A DNA stretch of 64,000 nucleotides from Rugalucina vietnamica (GCA_964017185.1 OZ024874.1:53100856-53164855), one strand, 5' to 3'; positions 43,554-56,197 are shown, numbered from the stretch's first letter. A program made the numbers and translations. Notes: generated from the letters alone by a model not told the origin.

Positions 43554-43755
43554 GAGCCACATCGTGAGAAAACCATTTGTGCCTATGCAAAATCAAAGGT
43601 GCAGATCACCTGTGCAGTAACTGCAGTAAGCCTTTGTTTTTGCTACTCAGATTGTACAATTCCTCTTCTTCCTAAATCCTCTTCTGCTGCTGCTTAGGCC
43701 GGTTTGTGTCAGACCTGGTTGGAACTCCCGAAAACCGGTTTTCTTGTGACACAGC
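43554..43755. mobile_element. MITE family A, copy 6
   Basis: GAGCCACATCGTGAGAAAAC to the reverse of GGTTTTCTTGTGACACAGCTC. The central palindrome is degenerate. Confidence 0.75.
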
Positions 43756-44540
43756 TCAATTGAAATCCCATCATGTTTTTAATTTTCTAATCATGTATTT
43801 CTGTCCATTCTTGTATATACAACATCTATTCCAAATATTATAAAACTTTATAAGTCTGAATTAAGCTTGAATTCCTGCAGATTTTAATGTTAAAATGCCA
43901 ACAAACAGTACATATAAATTTATGAGCTGTATGAATTTCATGTTTGTCAGGTGATTCTAGTTATGAAAAATTTAATTATCTGTGGGACTGGTTTCATTCA
44001 AGTAGTGAGATGTGCTTGAAGCTTAAAACTATATTCTGCTGCCCTTTCAAACTTTTTTAGAATTAGTGTAAACATATATGCATTAAGGGAAAAATAATAA
44101 AAATGTTTAATTTAAAAAAATATAACAACAAATTATTTATGATAAAATAGATATGATACTTTACTAATCTGCACATCATTTGGTAATTTCTTCAAAGCAC
44201 AAGAGTCTCTTTGAAACTAGATACTCAGTTGGTAGATTACTAACCAATGAAAACCCATGTAAAATTCTTGATCATAGTTTGAAAATTAGTTATCATTAAT
44301 GTTATGTAGGAAGTTTAGAAAAAATATGATTGACAAAACTAGTTACAAGAAAGAAAAGTAGCTTGAAACAAACCACATTGGGTTGGTCGTAAAGAATCCA
44401 GATTATTTTTGTAATAAGATCATGAGACTTGTAAATCCTTTATAAGAAACTAATGGTAGTACATGGACATGTACGTATATTCATAAAAAGTGCCTTAAGA
44501 TGGAAAAGATGAGTGGCTTCCCATTTAACCTTTCTTCATC
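43756..44540. other. ADGB: intron sequence
   Basis: AT-rich intron with no gene or repeat recognised. Confidence 0.5.
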
Positions 44541-44818
44541 ACGAAAACATGTCCGTGTAATGTATACCCCATGAACCCCACTTTTATATAGCAAAACTGG
44601 GGTATGCTAGGGTATACCTATTTTTCTTTCTTTTTTGCTCCTAAACATAGATTGTGGGTACTCGTTAGAAGCGCCTCGCTGAGAGGGTTCTAACCTGTTC
44701 CCACGATCTATGTTTTGAGCAAAAATAAGAAAACTATCTAAACAGTCTAATGGAAATTTTCAATTTTTAACAGCTGAAAAATCTCTGTATATTGTATGGA
44801 CAAGTTTTTGTTATGTTG
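44541..44818. mobile_element. MITE-like repeat family C, copy 3
   Basis: CGAAAACATGTCCGTGTAAT start, GGGTACTCGTTAGAAGCGCC centre, TATTGTATGGACAAGTTTTT end. Diverged from the copy at 6400. Confidence 0.75.
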
Positions 44819-44926
44819 ACAAGGGGCTGCTTATGGTAGCTAAGAGTCTAGACATGTTTTATGGATTTCTATCGTTCTTATCTTCCTTCTAACATTTTAT
44901 TTCCATTTCTCATAATATTTGCACAG

Positions 44927-45161
44927 GAGCTTTCTAACAGGACCACTTCCTATAAATGTTCCATCCAAGCTTAAAGAAACCAAGTCCGTGCCGAGCTCGG
45001 GTCGAGCCTCACCCTTGGTTTCTGCAGGAGAGGTGTTAGACAAATATTTCACGCTTAGCAAACATCATAAAGATTATCCAACTTCAACGCCTATTGATAC
45101 TAAAGTGGGGATAGATCATGGTGTTAGGCAAGGAGATGTGATGTTGCCTTTGTTGTTTTAG
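44927..45161 (+). CDS. possible alternative terminal exon of androglobin
   Basis: A TAATATTTGCACAG acceptor is followed by a frame that exon 8 enters correctly (CA+G = Gln): SFLTGPLPINVPSKLKETK, a Ser/Pro stretch, VSAGEVLDKYFTLSKHH, ending GVRQGDVMLPLLF and TAG. The last part matches the GVRQGD.LSPLLF block of non-LTR reverse transcriptases, so a LINE fragment seems to be fused to, or has cut short, an exon. This would make a protein ending after the calpain-like region. No AATAAA follows (AATAAT at 45207). Could instead be a chance frame over a LINE relic. Confidence 0.4.
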
Positions 45162-45241
45162 GATTTCATTAGCTGTTTTAATACTTGTATAATCACTGTG
45201 TGAAAAATAATAATGCCTTTTATGTGTAATTTGTTAATTAT

Positions 45242-48200
45242 TAGCTCACCTGAGCCGAAGGCTCACAGGTGAGCTTATAGGATAGGCAGGCATCCGTCGT
45301 CCGTCGTCGTCCGTCGTCCGTCGTCGTCCGTCGTCGTCGTCCGTCCACAATTTCAAAGAAGAATATTTCTGAAGCTAGTAGGCCGATCTTGATCAAATTT
45401 CATGTGAACCATAATTGGGTTGGGGGATTGTTGGCATTAGGTTTTGGAGCAGATTGTATCAAAATTGTGGTTTCCATGGCAACAGATAGGTCCCATAGAC
45501 TTACAATGGGAAAAACTAAAAAAATCTTCTTCTCTGAAACCACTAGGCCCACAGCTTTGATATTTGGTATGTAGCAATGGCTAATGGTCCTCTACATAAA
45601 TTGTGCCATTCATGCCCCTGGGGTCAAATTTGGCCACGCCCCGGGGGTCGATAGTCTCCATAGACTTACTATGGGAAAAAAATTCAAAAATCTTCTTCTC
45701 TGAAACCACAGGGCCCACAGCTTTGATATTTGGTATGTAGCAATGGCTAATGGTCCTCTACATAAATTGTGCCATTCATGCCCCTGGGGTCAAATTTGGC
45801 CACGCCCCGGGGGTCGATAGTCTCCATAGACTTACTATGGGAAAAAAATTCAAAAATCTTCTTCTCTGAAACCACAGGGCCCACAGCTTTGATATTTGGT
45901 TTGTAGCAATGGCTAATGGTCCTCTACATAAATTGTGCCATTCATGCCCCTGGGGTCAAATTTGGCCACGTCCCAGGGGTTGATAGTCTCCATAGACTTA
46001 CTATGGGAAAAAAATTAAAAAATCTTCTTCTCTGAAACCACAGGGCCCACAGCTTTGATATTTTGTATGTGGCAATGGCTAATGGTCCTCTACATAAATT
46101 GTGCCAATCATGCCCCTGGGGTCAAAGTTGGCCACGCCCTGGGGGTCGATAGTCTCCATAGACCTACAATAGGAAAAACTAAAAAAATCTTCTTCTCTGA
46201 AACCACTAGGCCAACAGCTTTGATATTTGGTATGTAGCAATGGCTAATGGTCCTCTACATAAATTGTGCCATTCATGCCCCTGGGGTCAAATTTGGCCAC
46301 GCCCCGGGGGTTGATAGTCTCCATAGACTTACTATGGGAAAAAAATTAAAAAAATCTTCTTCTCTGAAACCACAGGGCCCACAGCTTTGATATTTTGTAT
46401 GTGGCAATGGCTAATGGTCCTCTACATAAATTGTGCCAATCATGTCCCCGGGGTCAAATTTGGCCACGCCCCGGGGGTCGATAGTCTCCATAGACCTACA
46501 ATAAGAAAAAACTTAAAAAATCTTCTACTCTGAAACCACTAGGCCAACAGCTTTGATATTTGGTATGTAGCAATGGCTAATGGTCCTCTACATAAATTAT
46601 GCCATTCATGCCCCTGGGGTCAAATTTGGCCACGCCCCGGGGGTTGATAGTCTCCATAGACTTACTATGGGAAAAAAATTAAAAAATCTTCTTCTCTGAA
46701 ACCACATGGCCCACAGCTTTGATATTTTGTATGTGGCAATGGCTAATGGTCCTCTACATAAATTGTGCCAATCATGTCCCCGGGGTCAAATTTGGCCACG
46801 CCCCGGGTGTCGATAGTCTCCATAGACCTACAATAGGAAAAACTAAAAAAATCTTCTTCTCTGAAACCACTAGGCCCACAGCTTTGATATTTGGTATTTA
46901 GCAATGGCTAATGGTCCTCTACATAAATTGTGCCATTCATGCCCCTGGGGTCAAATTTGGCCACGCCCCGGGGGTCGATAGTCTCCATAGACTTACTATG
47001 GGAAAAAAATTAAAAAATCTTCTTCTCTGAAACCACTAGGCCCACAGCTTTGATATTTGGTATGTAGCAATGGCTAATGGTCCTCTACATAAATTGTGCC
47101 ATTCATGCCCCTGGGGTCAAATTTGGCCAGGCCTCGGAGGTTGATAGTCTCAATAGACTTGCTATGGGAAAAAAATTCAAAAATCTTCTTCTCTGAAACC
47201 ACAGGGCACACAGCTTTGATATTTTGTATGTGGCAATGGCTAATGGTCCTCTACATAAATTGTGCCAGCCCTGCCCCTGGGGTCAAATTTGGCCACGCCC
47301 CGTGGGTTGATAGTCTCCATAGACTTACTATGGGAAAAAAATTAAAAAAATCTTCTTCTCTGAAACCACAGGGCCCACAGCTTTGATATTTTGTATGTGG
47401 CAATGGCTAATGGTCCTCTACATAAATTGTGCCAATCATGTCCCCGGGGTCATTTGGCCACGCCCCGGGGGTCGATAGTCTCCATAGACCTACAATAAGA
47501 AAAAACTTAAAAAATCTTCTACTCTGAAACCACTAGGCCAACAGCTTTGATATTTGGTATGTAGCAATGGCTAATGGTCCTCTACATAAATTATGCCATT
47601 CATGCCCCTGGGGTCAAATTTGGCCACGCCCCGGGGGTTGATAGTCTCCATAGACTTACTATGGGAAAAAAATTAAAAAATCTTCTTCTCTGAAACCACA
47701 TGGCCCACAGCTTTGATATTTTGTATGTGGCAATGGCTAATGGTCCTCTACATAAATTGTGCCAATCATGTCCCCGGGGTCAAATTTGGCCACGCCCCGG
47801 GTGTCGATAGTCTCCATAGACCTACAATAGGAAAAACTAAAAAAATCTTCTTCTCTGAAACCACTAGGCCCACAGCTTTGATATTTGGTATTTAGCAATG
47901 GCTAATGGTCCTCTACATAAATTGTGCCATTCATGCCCCTGGGGTCAAATTTGGCCACGCCCCGGGGGTCGATAGTCTCCATAGACTTACTATGGGAAAA
48001 AAATTAAAAAATCTTCTTCTCTGAAACCACTAGGCCCACAGCTTTGATATTTGGTATGTAGCAATGGCTAATGGTCCTCTACATAAATTGTGCCATTCAT
48101 GCTCCTGGGGTCAAATTTGGCCAGGCCTTGGAGGTTGATAGTCTCAATAGACTATGGGAAAAAAATTCAAAAATCTTCTTCTCTGAAACCACAGGGCACA

Positions 48201-48575
48201 CAGCTTTGATATTTTGTATGTGGCAATGGCTAATGGTCCTCTACATAAATTGTGCCAGCCCTGCCCCTGGGGTCAAATTTGGCCACGCCCCGGGGGTAGA
48301 TAGTCTCCATAGACTTACAATGGGAAAAACTAACAAAAATCTTCCTCTCTGAAACCAAAAGGCCCAGAGCTTCTATATTTTGTATGTAGCAATGTTTGGT
48401 AGTCCCCATTATAAATTGTGCCATTCATGCCCCTGGGTCAAATTTGGCCATGCCCCGGGGGTCAATAGTGTCCATGCATAGACTTTCATTGGTCGATTCT
48501 CAATTAATTTAAATCTCATGAGCTTACAATGTGATAATCTCTCAGGTGAGCTACAGGACCAATGGTCCTCTAGTT
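45242..48575. mobile_element. tandem array element D1 (about 18 units of 166 bp)
   Basis: Opens with AGCTCACCTGAGCC and its hairpin partner GGCTCACAGGTGAGCT, then a (CCGTCGT)n run (45295-45345), then about 18 units carrying AAATCTTCTTCTCTGAAACC, CCACAGCTTTGATATTTGGT, CAATGGCTAATGGTCCTCTA and TTTGGCCACGCCCCGGGGGT. It closes with CTCAGGTGAGCTACAGGACC. A higher-order copy is visible: the blocks at 46719 and 47713 are the same over 60 codons, an offset of 994 bp (six units). The frames inside are repeat by-products. Confidence 0.9.
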
Positions 48576-49479
48576 CTGTCATAGGATATAAATGCTCCTG
48601 AAAGTTTTTATTTGACCATTCGAATATTGTATGGTAAATTTCAAATTGGTAAGTGCATTTTGCAGTCAAAGAAATGTGGTAAATACACTAGTTTGCTCCG
48701 TCTTAACAGATAAGATCAAATCTGCCTTAACCAATAAGATCAAATCTGCCAGGAATATTTTTCTGCAGTTCCATAAGTTCTTTCAGACATGTTATTTTGA
48801 GTACATATAGCAAATACATATAGTGATTATACAAGATGTTTGCATTTGATAGAGTTTGGTTTTGGGTTAAATTAGCATGTGTTGCTGCTAAAAATGATGC
48901 TATTTAGTTGGGTTTGGATTTAGACTGTTATGATTTTATTTTGACCTATAAAAACTACTAGCAGATAAAATATGGTTGGCTTTGCATTATTATGCTTTGT
49001 GATAAGCCTTAAGGGCATTGCAAGACACAGTTAGGGCTTAAAAATCCAGTATCACCAGGATGTCACATTGCAGGATGAGTTAGTTATGCAATTGGTAAAT
49101 CAAATTTGTTAAAATTTGACCTATTTGATTTGGTGACAGATGTAGAATAACTGCCAAAATCAGGAATGTATCAAGCCCTGACATGCTAGGTTTGCAGCTG
49201 TGAGTGAACAAATCATTTTGCTGTTTAGCTTCAATTAACTGACCAAATACTAACCTTTACATTACATTTTGCATATTCTACGCTTGGAACCATGTTTCAG
49301 CAATTTTGTCTAATTTATGCAAACTGGAAAACACATTAGGAATATCAGAAGGCTCATTAATATGACGATTTAAAATTTAAATTTTATGTAGGATATTAGC
49401 ACTTTCAGTTTTGGGATCACAAATACACATTTGATATGAGGCAAAATGACAATTAGCATACTTTTTATTAGAATATTAT
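48576..49479. other. ADGB: intron sequence
   Basis: No gene or repeat recognised, apart from a short doubled AACAGATAAGATCAAATCTGCC-type word near 48705-48745. Confidence 0.5.
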
Positions 49480-51109
49480 TAGCTCACCTGAGCCGTTAGG
49501 CTCACAAGGTGAGCTTATAGGATGGCCATGATCCGGCTTCCGTCCGTCGTCCGTCGTCCGTCCGTCGTCCGTCCGTCCACAATTTCAAAGATCTTCTTCT
49601 CTGAAACCGCTTGGCCAACCAAAGCCAAATTTTATATGAAGCATCTATAGGAAGGGGGAACCAATGTGTATATAAGAAATCCAGGTCACATGACCAAGAT
49701 GGCCGCCATGCCCATATATGGTAAAAACCCTTCAAAAATCTTCTTCTCCAGAACCGGTGGACTGATTTCAATGAAACTTGGCATGAAGCATTGATGGCTC
49801 AAGCACTACAATGTGTATATAAATCATGACCCTGTGATGACCTTGACTTATTTTACGGCAAGGTCAACATAGGTCGCCAATGCATTTGAATGGGGAAAAC
49901 TTTTAAAATGTCATTTAAAGTCATTTAAAGTGAAAGTCTTGCAGGAAATGGGCAGTAGGACTGAATATTAATGATTCTGAAAAAAATTGGACCCCAGGGG
50001 TTCATATGCCCCCACCCCAGGGCAATATACATGTATATTACCATAATATTCAAACATCATCTCCTCTGAAACCGCTTGGCCAATCAAAGCCAAATTTTAT
50101 GTGAAGCATCAATAGGAAGGGATAATCAATGTATATATAAACAATCCAGGTCACATGACCAAGATGGCCGCGATGCCCATATATGGTAAAAACCCTTCAA
50201 AAATCTTCTTCTCCAGAACAGGTGGATCGATTTCAAAGAAACTTGGCATGAAGCATTGATGGCTCAAGCACTACAATGTGTATATAAATCATGACCCTGT
50301 GATGACCTTGACTTATTTTACGGCAAGGTCAACATAGGTCGCCAATGCATTTGAATGGGGAAAACTTTTAAAATGTCATTTAAAGTCATTTAAAGTGAAA
50401 GTATTGCAGGAAATGGGCAGTAGGACTGAATATTAATGATTCTGAAAAAAATTGGACCCCAGGGGCTCATTATGCCCCCACCCCGGGGCAATATACATGT
50501 ATATTACCATAATATTCAAACATCATCTCCTCTGAAACCGCTTGGCCAATCAAAGCCAAATTTTATGTGAAGCATCAATAGGAAGGGGTTATCAATGTGT
50601 ATATAAATAATTTGAGGTCACATGACCAAGATGGTCGTGATGCCCATATATGGTAAAAACCCTTCAAAAATCTTCTTCTCCAGAACAGGTGGTTCGATTT
50701 CAAAGAAACTTGGCATGAAGCAACGATAGCTGAAGTACTACAATGTGCATATAAATCATGACCCTGTGATGACCTTGACCTTTTTTTACGGCAAGGTCAA
50801 CATAGGTCGCCAATGCATTTGAATAGGGAAAACTTTAAAAATGTCATTTAAAGTGAAAGTCTTGCAGGAAATGGGCAGTAGGACTGAATATTAATGATTA
50901 TGAAAAAAATTGGACCCCAGGGGCTCATCTGCCCCCACCCCGGGGCAATATACATGTATATTACCATAATATTCAAACATCTTCTCCTCTGAAACCGCTT
51001 GGCAAATCAAAGCCAAATTTTATGTGAAGCATCTATGGAATGGGGGAATTAATGTACAGTGGTGTTATGGCTAAAAACCCACTTTTGCACAGTTCGCGCT
51101 GATCACTTG

Positions 51110-51305
51110 TGATTTTTCGCGGCGAAACCACCGCGAAATTTCACCTGCCAAGGAAAAATTTAAACGTTTAATCGGTTAATTTTTTCGCCGCGAAAATCCG
51201 ATTTTCGCGGTGAAATTCCGCCGTGTTTCGCGGCGAAATTCGTTTTTTAACGTTTACAACAGGTAAGTTAAAATTTCCTATTTCGCCGCGAAACACGGCG
51301 AAATA
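51110..51305. repeat. left subterminal TTTCGCCGCGAAA cluster
   Basis: At least six forms of TTCGCGGCGAAA or its near-palindromic variants. A matching cluster is at 53525-53690. Confidence 0.8.
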
Positions 51306-52869
51306 CCTGTAAATAATAACATAAAATTATTTATTTTTAATTTAATGACCACACTATGATTCATCTGTTCCATGTATAGATCGTTATTTACGTGCACATA
51401 ATAATACATGTATGTACGATTATGCATGCATAGAAATGAAAAACGTACATAACGCGACTTTTCCATTGGTATTACGTAGGTGGTACGATAGCGAAATCAC
51501 GGATAGACGAAAATATTTATAACGTAATGCGCCAGCTCGTTGAATCTAACTTTGTTGCTTTTTTGTTTGAATAGATGCTTAACGTCGTAATCAACAGCAA
51601 TGGTCATGTCGGGACGCTGCCTCCATTTTATGGGACGTCATGATATCTAACAAGTGTTTGAAATATAACGTTTGAAATATAACAAGTGTTTGAAATATAC
51701 AAGCCAGTGCTGCTTGTATTTATGGATGGTTTTACTTGAAACCATTTTTCCTAGGCAGACACAGACCTGAGCGGTAAACCAGTAATCAGATGATCTGTCA
51801 ATAGCGTATAAGTTTTGCCTGGAGGCACAAGCAGCCTATATATTTCTTAAGGTCCCAATGGGCAGGGGCCATCTAACTTTGTGCCTTGTGTTGTAGCACA
51901 AACTTTGTCTAAATGGTAATGCTAAATAAACAGTTAGATTCCTTGCTTTCTTTTTTTGTAAATTTTCCTCAATTGCTTCACTTTATAGCGTTTAAGGTGT
52001 GAACTACGATAACTTAATTTGAGCTCAATCATGTAAAACGACAAAACAAAGAGGCATATTGACATTTGGGCTTGCTTGTTACCACTCTGATCACCCTCTA
52101 TGAATGCCAACACAAGACTAATCGCAATCATATCGATTTATACATTATACTTGCCTTGTAGAAGTACAACTAGCGAAGATCAGTTTAACAGTCAACAGTC
52201 CCATGGTGACAACACTTTCAGGGTAATATATGTATACCGGTTTTGCTCAAGTACGAAACCCAACGAATATAGGAATCGAACACAGGACATTTTGATTCCA
52301 GTCAATTCCTTTAATCCACCACTAGGCTTCTGCGCTCAACTTTGTTCTAATTAATCTAATGCGGCATGCGCTCATATTGCCACGGTGCGTACACAGCCTT
52401 TACTGTATATATATGTTCCAAAATAAACTGAAAACTTTATATACTGACGTCAGTACTTTGTTTTAAACATAGTAAAAACTATCCTCCCTTGTCTAGTGTA
52501 TTGTGCCATGTATACAGTGAGATTTTGTCATTTGATATGCATGTACGTGTTCCAAGCCATCCGTACGTGTGGGTTTTGGAAGGAACACTACTCAAAACGG
52601 TTAGCAAAAATCGACAGTTTCGACACAATTTTGTACATGTATGTTGCTGTATTACTCGTATTCGACCGAACATCGTATGAACCCGGTGAAGGTTGTATGC
52701 GACCAAATGTCGTTTAGACTAAATTGATTTCAACGAAACGGAATCCACTTGACGTAATCGAAAATCATTGATGCTTTGAGCAGTGTCATTAGCCACAGGC
52801 GATTAAATGTCCAAAACAGAGTTGAAGCTTCATCATGTTGAATCCAAAGACTTGTATTAATATGTGTGT

Positions 52870-53075
52870 TGGGATCGCGGTGGCATAGTTGCATCAGACT
52901 CCGAATCGAGAGGTCCTGAGTTTGATCCGCACTGGCGATACCGTGTTGTGTCCTTGAGCAAGGCACATTGACTACCCACAGTACTACTTAATACCCAGGA
53001 AACGTTAGCTCCGTCCAGGCATGACTAAAAATTGGTGACTGGGACGTTCAGCCTCAATACAAACAAACAAATCAA
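52870..53075 (+). mobile_element. tRNA-derived SINE inside the TA element
   Basis: Head GATCGCGGTGGCATAGTTGC and B-box-like CCTGAGTTTGATCC, a core with GTGTCCTTGAGCAAGGCACA (a block shared by many animal SINEs), a GACTGGGACGTTCAG body and a (CAAA)n tail. Confidence 0.7.
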
Positions 53076-53524
53076 TCATACCATGAAAATTGCTTATGTC
53101 GCTATGAGCTTTTTTCTGTTAATTAAGCTAGATAACAGGATCTAATATTATCAGGTAAGTCTAATTAATCTGAAAAAGAAGCATGAAAAAAACAAAAACA
53201 AAAAAAAAACACAAAGCCGATAATCAGGGTCTCAGAAACTTTAAAGTAGTTAAGACACGAATTAAATACGATAATTATACAAAATTGAAAAGAAAACAAA
53301 ATATATATTCGACTTGAAAAGTAATCGATGCATACAGATTAAAATGAAATTTAAACAATAAAACTGTTGTGACTGTCGGGACTAAAACGATAATTATACA
53401 AAATTGTGACGCAAACAAAATATTGATACAACTTGAACTGAAATAAAAACATGCAATTTAAAATTATATTTAAACAACAAATAAAAAAAAAAGAAAAAAG
53501 AAAAAAAAATAGTGACTGTCGTCT

Positions 53525-53690
53525 TTTTCGCCGCGAAACACCGCGAAACGCCGGTCAATTGATTTTTATGCGTAATGACAGGTATACTTTTTTCGCCGTG
53601 TTCCGCCGCGAAATTTCGCCGCGAAATCTGGAATTTCGCGGCGGCGAAATTCCGCGCTGACTTTTATTTTACACACAATTTCGGCGCGAA
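53525..53690. repeat. right subterminal TTTCGCCGCGAAA cluster
   Basis: Repeats of TTTCGCCGCGAAA and variants, mirroring 51110-51305. Confidence 0.8.
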
Positions 53691-54614
53691 ATTTTACAAT
53701 TAGCCGTTAACAAATTTGCCGTTAAAACGGCTAATTTGGGTTTTTAGCCATAACACCACTGTATATATAAATTATCTTGTTCACATAACCAAGATGGCTG
53801 CCATGCCCATATATGGTAAAAACCCTTCAAAAATCTTCTTCTCCGAATTTTGAGGACCGATTTCAAAGAAACTTGGTATGAAGCACCAATGGCTGAAGTA
53901 CTGCAAATTATATATAAATCATGACCCTGTGGTGACCTTGACCTATTTTACGACAAGGTCAACATAGGTCGCCAATGCATTGGAATGGGGAAAACTTTTA
54001 AAAAGTCATTTGAGGTGAAAATCTTGCAGGAAATGGGTAGTAGGACTAAATATTAATGATTCTGAAAAAAAATGGACCTAAGGGCTCGTATGTCCACACC
54101 CCGGGGCAATATACATGTATATTACCATAATATTCAAACATCTTCTCCTCTAAAACCACTTGGCCAGTTGAAGCCAAATTTTATGTGAAGCATCTATAGG
54201 ATGGGGGAACCAATGTGTATATTAATAATCTAAGTCACATGACCAAGATGGCCACCATGCCCATATATGGTAAAAACCCTTCAAATATCTTCTTCTCTGA
54301 AACCAATAGATTGATTTTAATGAAACTTGGCGTGAAGCATCCATGGACAGAATATTGATTATTCTGAAAAAAGAAAACGGCCCAAGGGCTTCATCTGCCC
54401 CTGCACTGGGGTTAAATACCATAATATTCAAACATGTTTATTGGTATATGCAGCAGACTCAGGTGAGCGTTTACAGGACCATTGGTCCTCTGGTTATTTT
54501 TTAAACAAGTACTGTCCACGTCATACACACTGACACAGTATCCCCTCTCCTTAGGTGTTACTATTTAAGTGTCGCTAGGATGTAGATGTAGATAAACTTG
54601 TGTCAACAGCCACA

Positions 54615-54830
54615 TGAGCCACCACATCAGAAAACCAACAATCTGCATATGCGAAATCAATGGTGCAGACCAGCTACCGCAAAGCTGATCAGTGCCTTTG
54701 TTTTCGCTATATGGATAGTACAATTCCTCTTCTTCCGAAATCTAAAATTTCATGTTTCTAGCCACCTTCTGTAGCTGCACAGACCGGTTTGTGTTGGACC
54801 TGGTCGGAAACCCTGAAGACTGTTTTTTTC
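54615..54830. mobile_element. MITE family A, copy 7
   Basis: GAGCCACCACATCAGAAAAC start; the central palindrome is shortened on one side (CAGCTACCGCAAAGCTGATC). Right end decayed. Confidence 0.75.
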
Positions 54831-55053
54831 AATTTCATGATAATTGAAGGATATTCTTGTCAATTCTCCATGAAACCCTACATTCTGAGTACTACATACA
54901 AATTTTATTTCTATATAGAAATTAGCCACATATAATTTTCATTTTCCTTTCAGTCCTTTATGAAATAGCCATAGCAAACTTAGATATCCAAATAAATTGA
55001 AAGTTACTTATCAATTTTAGAACTAACCATTTAAAGTGAGGTGTAGATGTATT

Positions 55054-55291
55054 TGAGCCACGTCATGAGAAAGTCGGAGTTTTGCCTATGCGAAAACAAA
55101 AGGCGCAGATCATCTCCACAGTAATTGCGAAGCTGATGAGCGCCATTGTTTTTGCTACATGGATAGTATGATTACTCTACTTTCTAATTTTGGAATGTCC
55201 AGCCTCTAGCCATCTTCTGTGCTTGCACAACTCAGTTTGTGTAAGACCTTGTCAGAAACCCCGAAGACCGGTTTTCTTTCATCACGACTCA
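55054..55291. mobile_element. MITE family A, copy 8
   Basis: GAGCCACGTCATGAGAAAGT to the reverse of GGTTTTCTTTCATCACGACTC, with a degenerate central palindrome. Confidence 0.75.
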
Positions 55292-55420
55292 TTCCGTTTT
55301 GAAGCATTGGAGATTCTTCGATTCTTTCAACATTTTTATTTGAGCTAATTGAATATCAAACATAGAAAGGAGAAGAAGGTTGAGGACAAATGTTTTAAAT
55401 CTCTCAACTGTTTTCCACAG

Positions 55421-55550
55421 ATATGGTCATATTAATGAAGTTTGGGAGTTGTTGAAGAATGTTCTCCCAGAGTGGAAGTTACCCCTTCAGGAATGGGAAA
55501 AAGCTCTTCTTGAGGAGGAAAACAAGAAAAAAGAGGAGACACAAACTGCT
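55421..55550 (+). CDS. ADGB: androglobin exon 9
   Basis: Acceptor CAACTGTTTTCCACAG, donor GTAAGT; one base completes Gln, then 43 codons: YGHINEVWELLKNVLPEW, KLPLQEWEKALLEEENKK, KEETQTA. It matches the GYMDKVWELLKEILPEF segment of vertebrate androglobin, showing that exon 8 normally joins here across 12 kb. The C-terminal half is charged and helical. Ends phase 0. Confidence 0.95.
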
Positions 55551-56067
55551 GTAAGTTTTTAATAATTTATCCAGAAATGATCTAAACTTATGGTGTAAGT
55601 TGTATTAGTAAGGTCTGTGAGTTGTTGAAGAATATATTCTCCTGGAATGGAAGCTACCCCTACATGTCTGGGTAAAAGCTGTCCTGTGCAACATTTGTGA
55701 AAATTGGTAGAATTTATTAAGTTCAAACACATTCAAAATTATATCGTACTAGTGCATGTATCTGTATTTAACCCAAAATGATATGATTCAACTCATATAA
55801 GCCTATTGTCCTTTTTATGGGACATAGGCAAACAGTATAGCCCCATATGTGATGCTGCAGAATTGTTTGCTTAAAGGGATTTCATCAAAAAATTGAAATG
55901 AAAATATGAAATCACACCTGATGCCCCTAAAATTGAAAGTGGACTCATCCGAATGACAATGATTGGAAAATTCAATCATCAAAATTGGGTTAATGATGGT
56001 TTCCAGCTTAAAACTTCTGACACCATGTTGTGTGTTCTATTTATAGTTTGGTGTAATCTATTTATAG
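55551..56067 (+). other. ADGB: intron sequence
   Basis: Holds a decayed partial copy of exon 9 at 55617-55677 (GTGAGTTGTTGAAGAATAT, TGGAAGCTACCCCT) that no longer reads through cleanly. Otherwise unremarkable. Confidence 0.55.
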
Positions 56068-56197
56068 ATCGACAAAGAGGAAAAAGCAGACAAGGACACA
56101 GCCAGTAAAGATGGGAAACCCCCAGAGAAACAAGAGGCTAAACCATCGGGCAAAGATGCCGGCAAAGAAAAGGGAGGCAAAGAGGGAAAAGAGAAAG
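56068..56197 (+). CDS. ADGB: androglobin exon 10 (Lys-rich linker)
   Basis: Acceptor TCTATTTATAG, donor GTATGT; 43 codons plus 1 nt. IDKEEKADKDTASKDGKPPE then KQEAKPSGKDAGKEKGGKEG. A highly charged KEGKEGKE-type linker occupies the same place in vertebrate androglobin. Ends phase 1, from which point every following exon is phase 1-1. Confidence 0.85.

Larger units (their letters stand above)
51057..53761. mobile_element. 2.7-kb TA-flanked DNA element with perfect 25-bp TIRs
   Basis: The left end CAGTGGTGTTATGGCTAAAA ACCCA (51057-51081) is exactly repeated in reverse at 53737-53761. TA flanks both ends (51055-51056, 53762-53763), the target site and duplication of Tc1/mariner-type elements; the CAGT end fits that group. 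Just inside both ends are many TTTCGCCGCGAAA palindromes. No transposase can be read inside, so it is probably non-autonomous. It splits a D2 unit cleanly. Confidence 0.8.
49480..54497. mobile_element. tandem array element D2 (about 465-bp units), with a nested insertion
   Basis: Same head and tail design as D1: AGCTCACCTGAGCC/GGTGAGCTTATAGG with a (CCGTCCGT)n run at the start, and CTCAGGTGAGCGTTTACAGG plus ACCATTGGTCCTCTGG at the end. Units of about 465 bp begin CTCTGAAACCGCTTGGCCAA near 49592, 50064, 50524, 50985 and 54142. Position 51057-53761 is a separate element inserted into one unit. Confidence 0.85.

Noticed and set aside
45242-48575. CRISPR-like array because of regular repeats
   Set aside because: Eukaryotic context; units are continuous tandem copies with no unique spacers.
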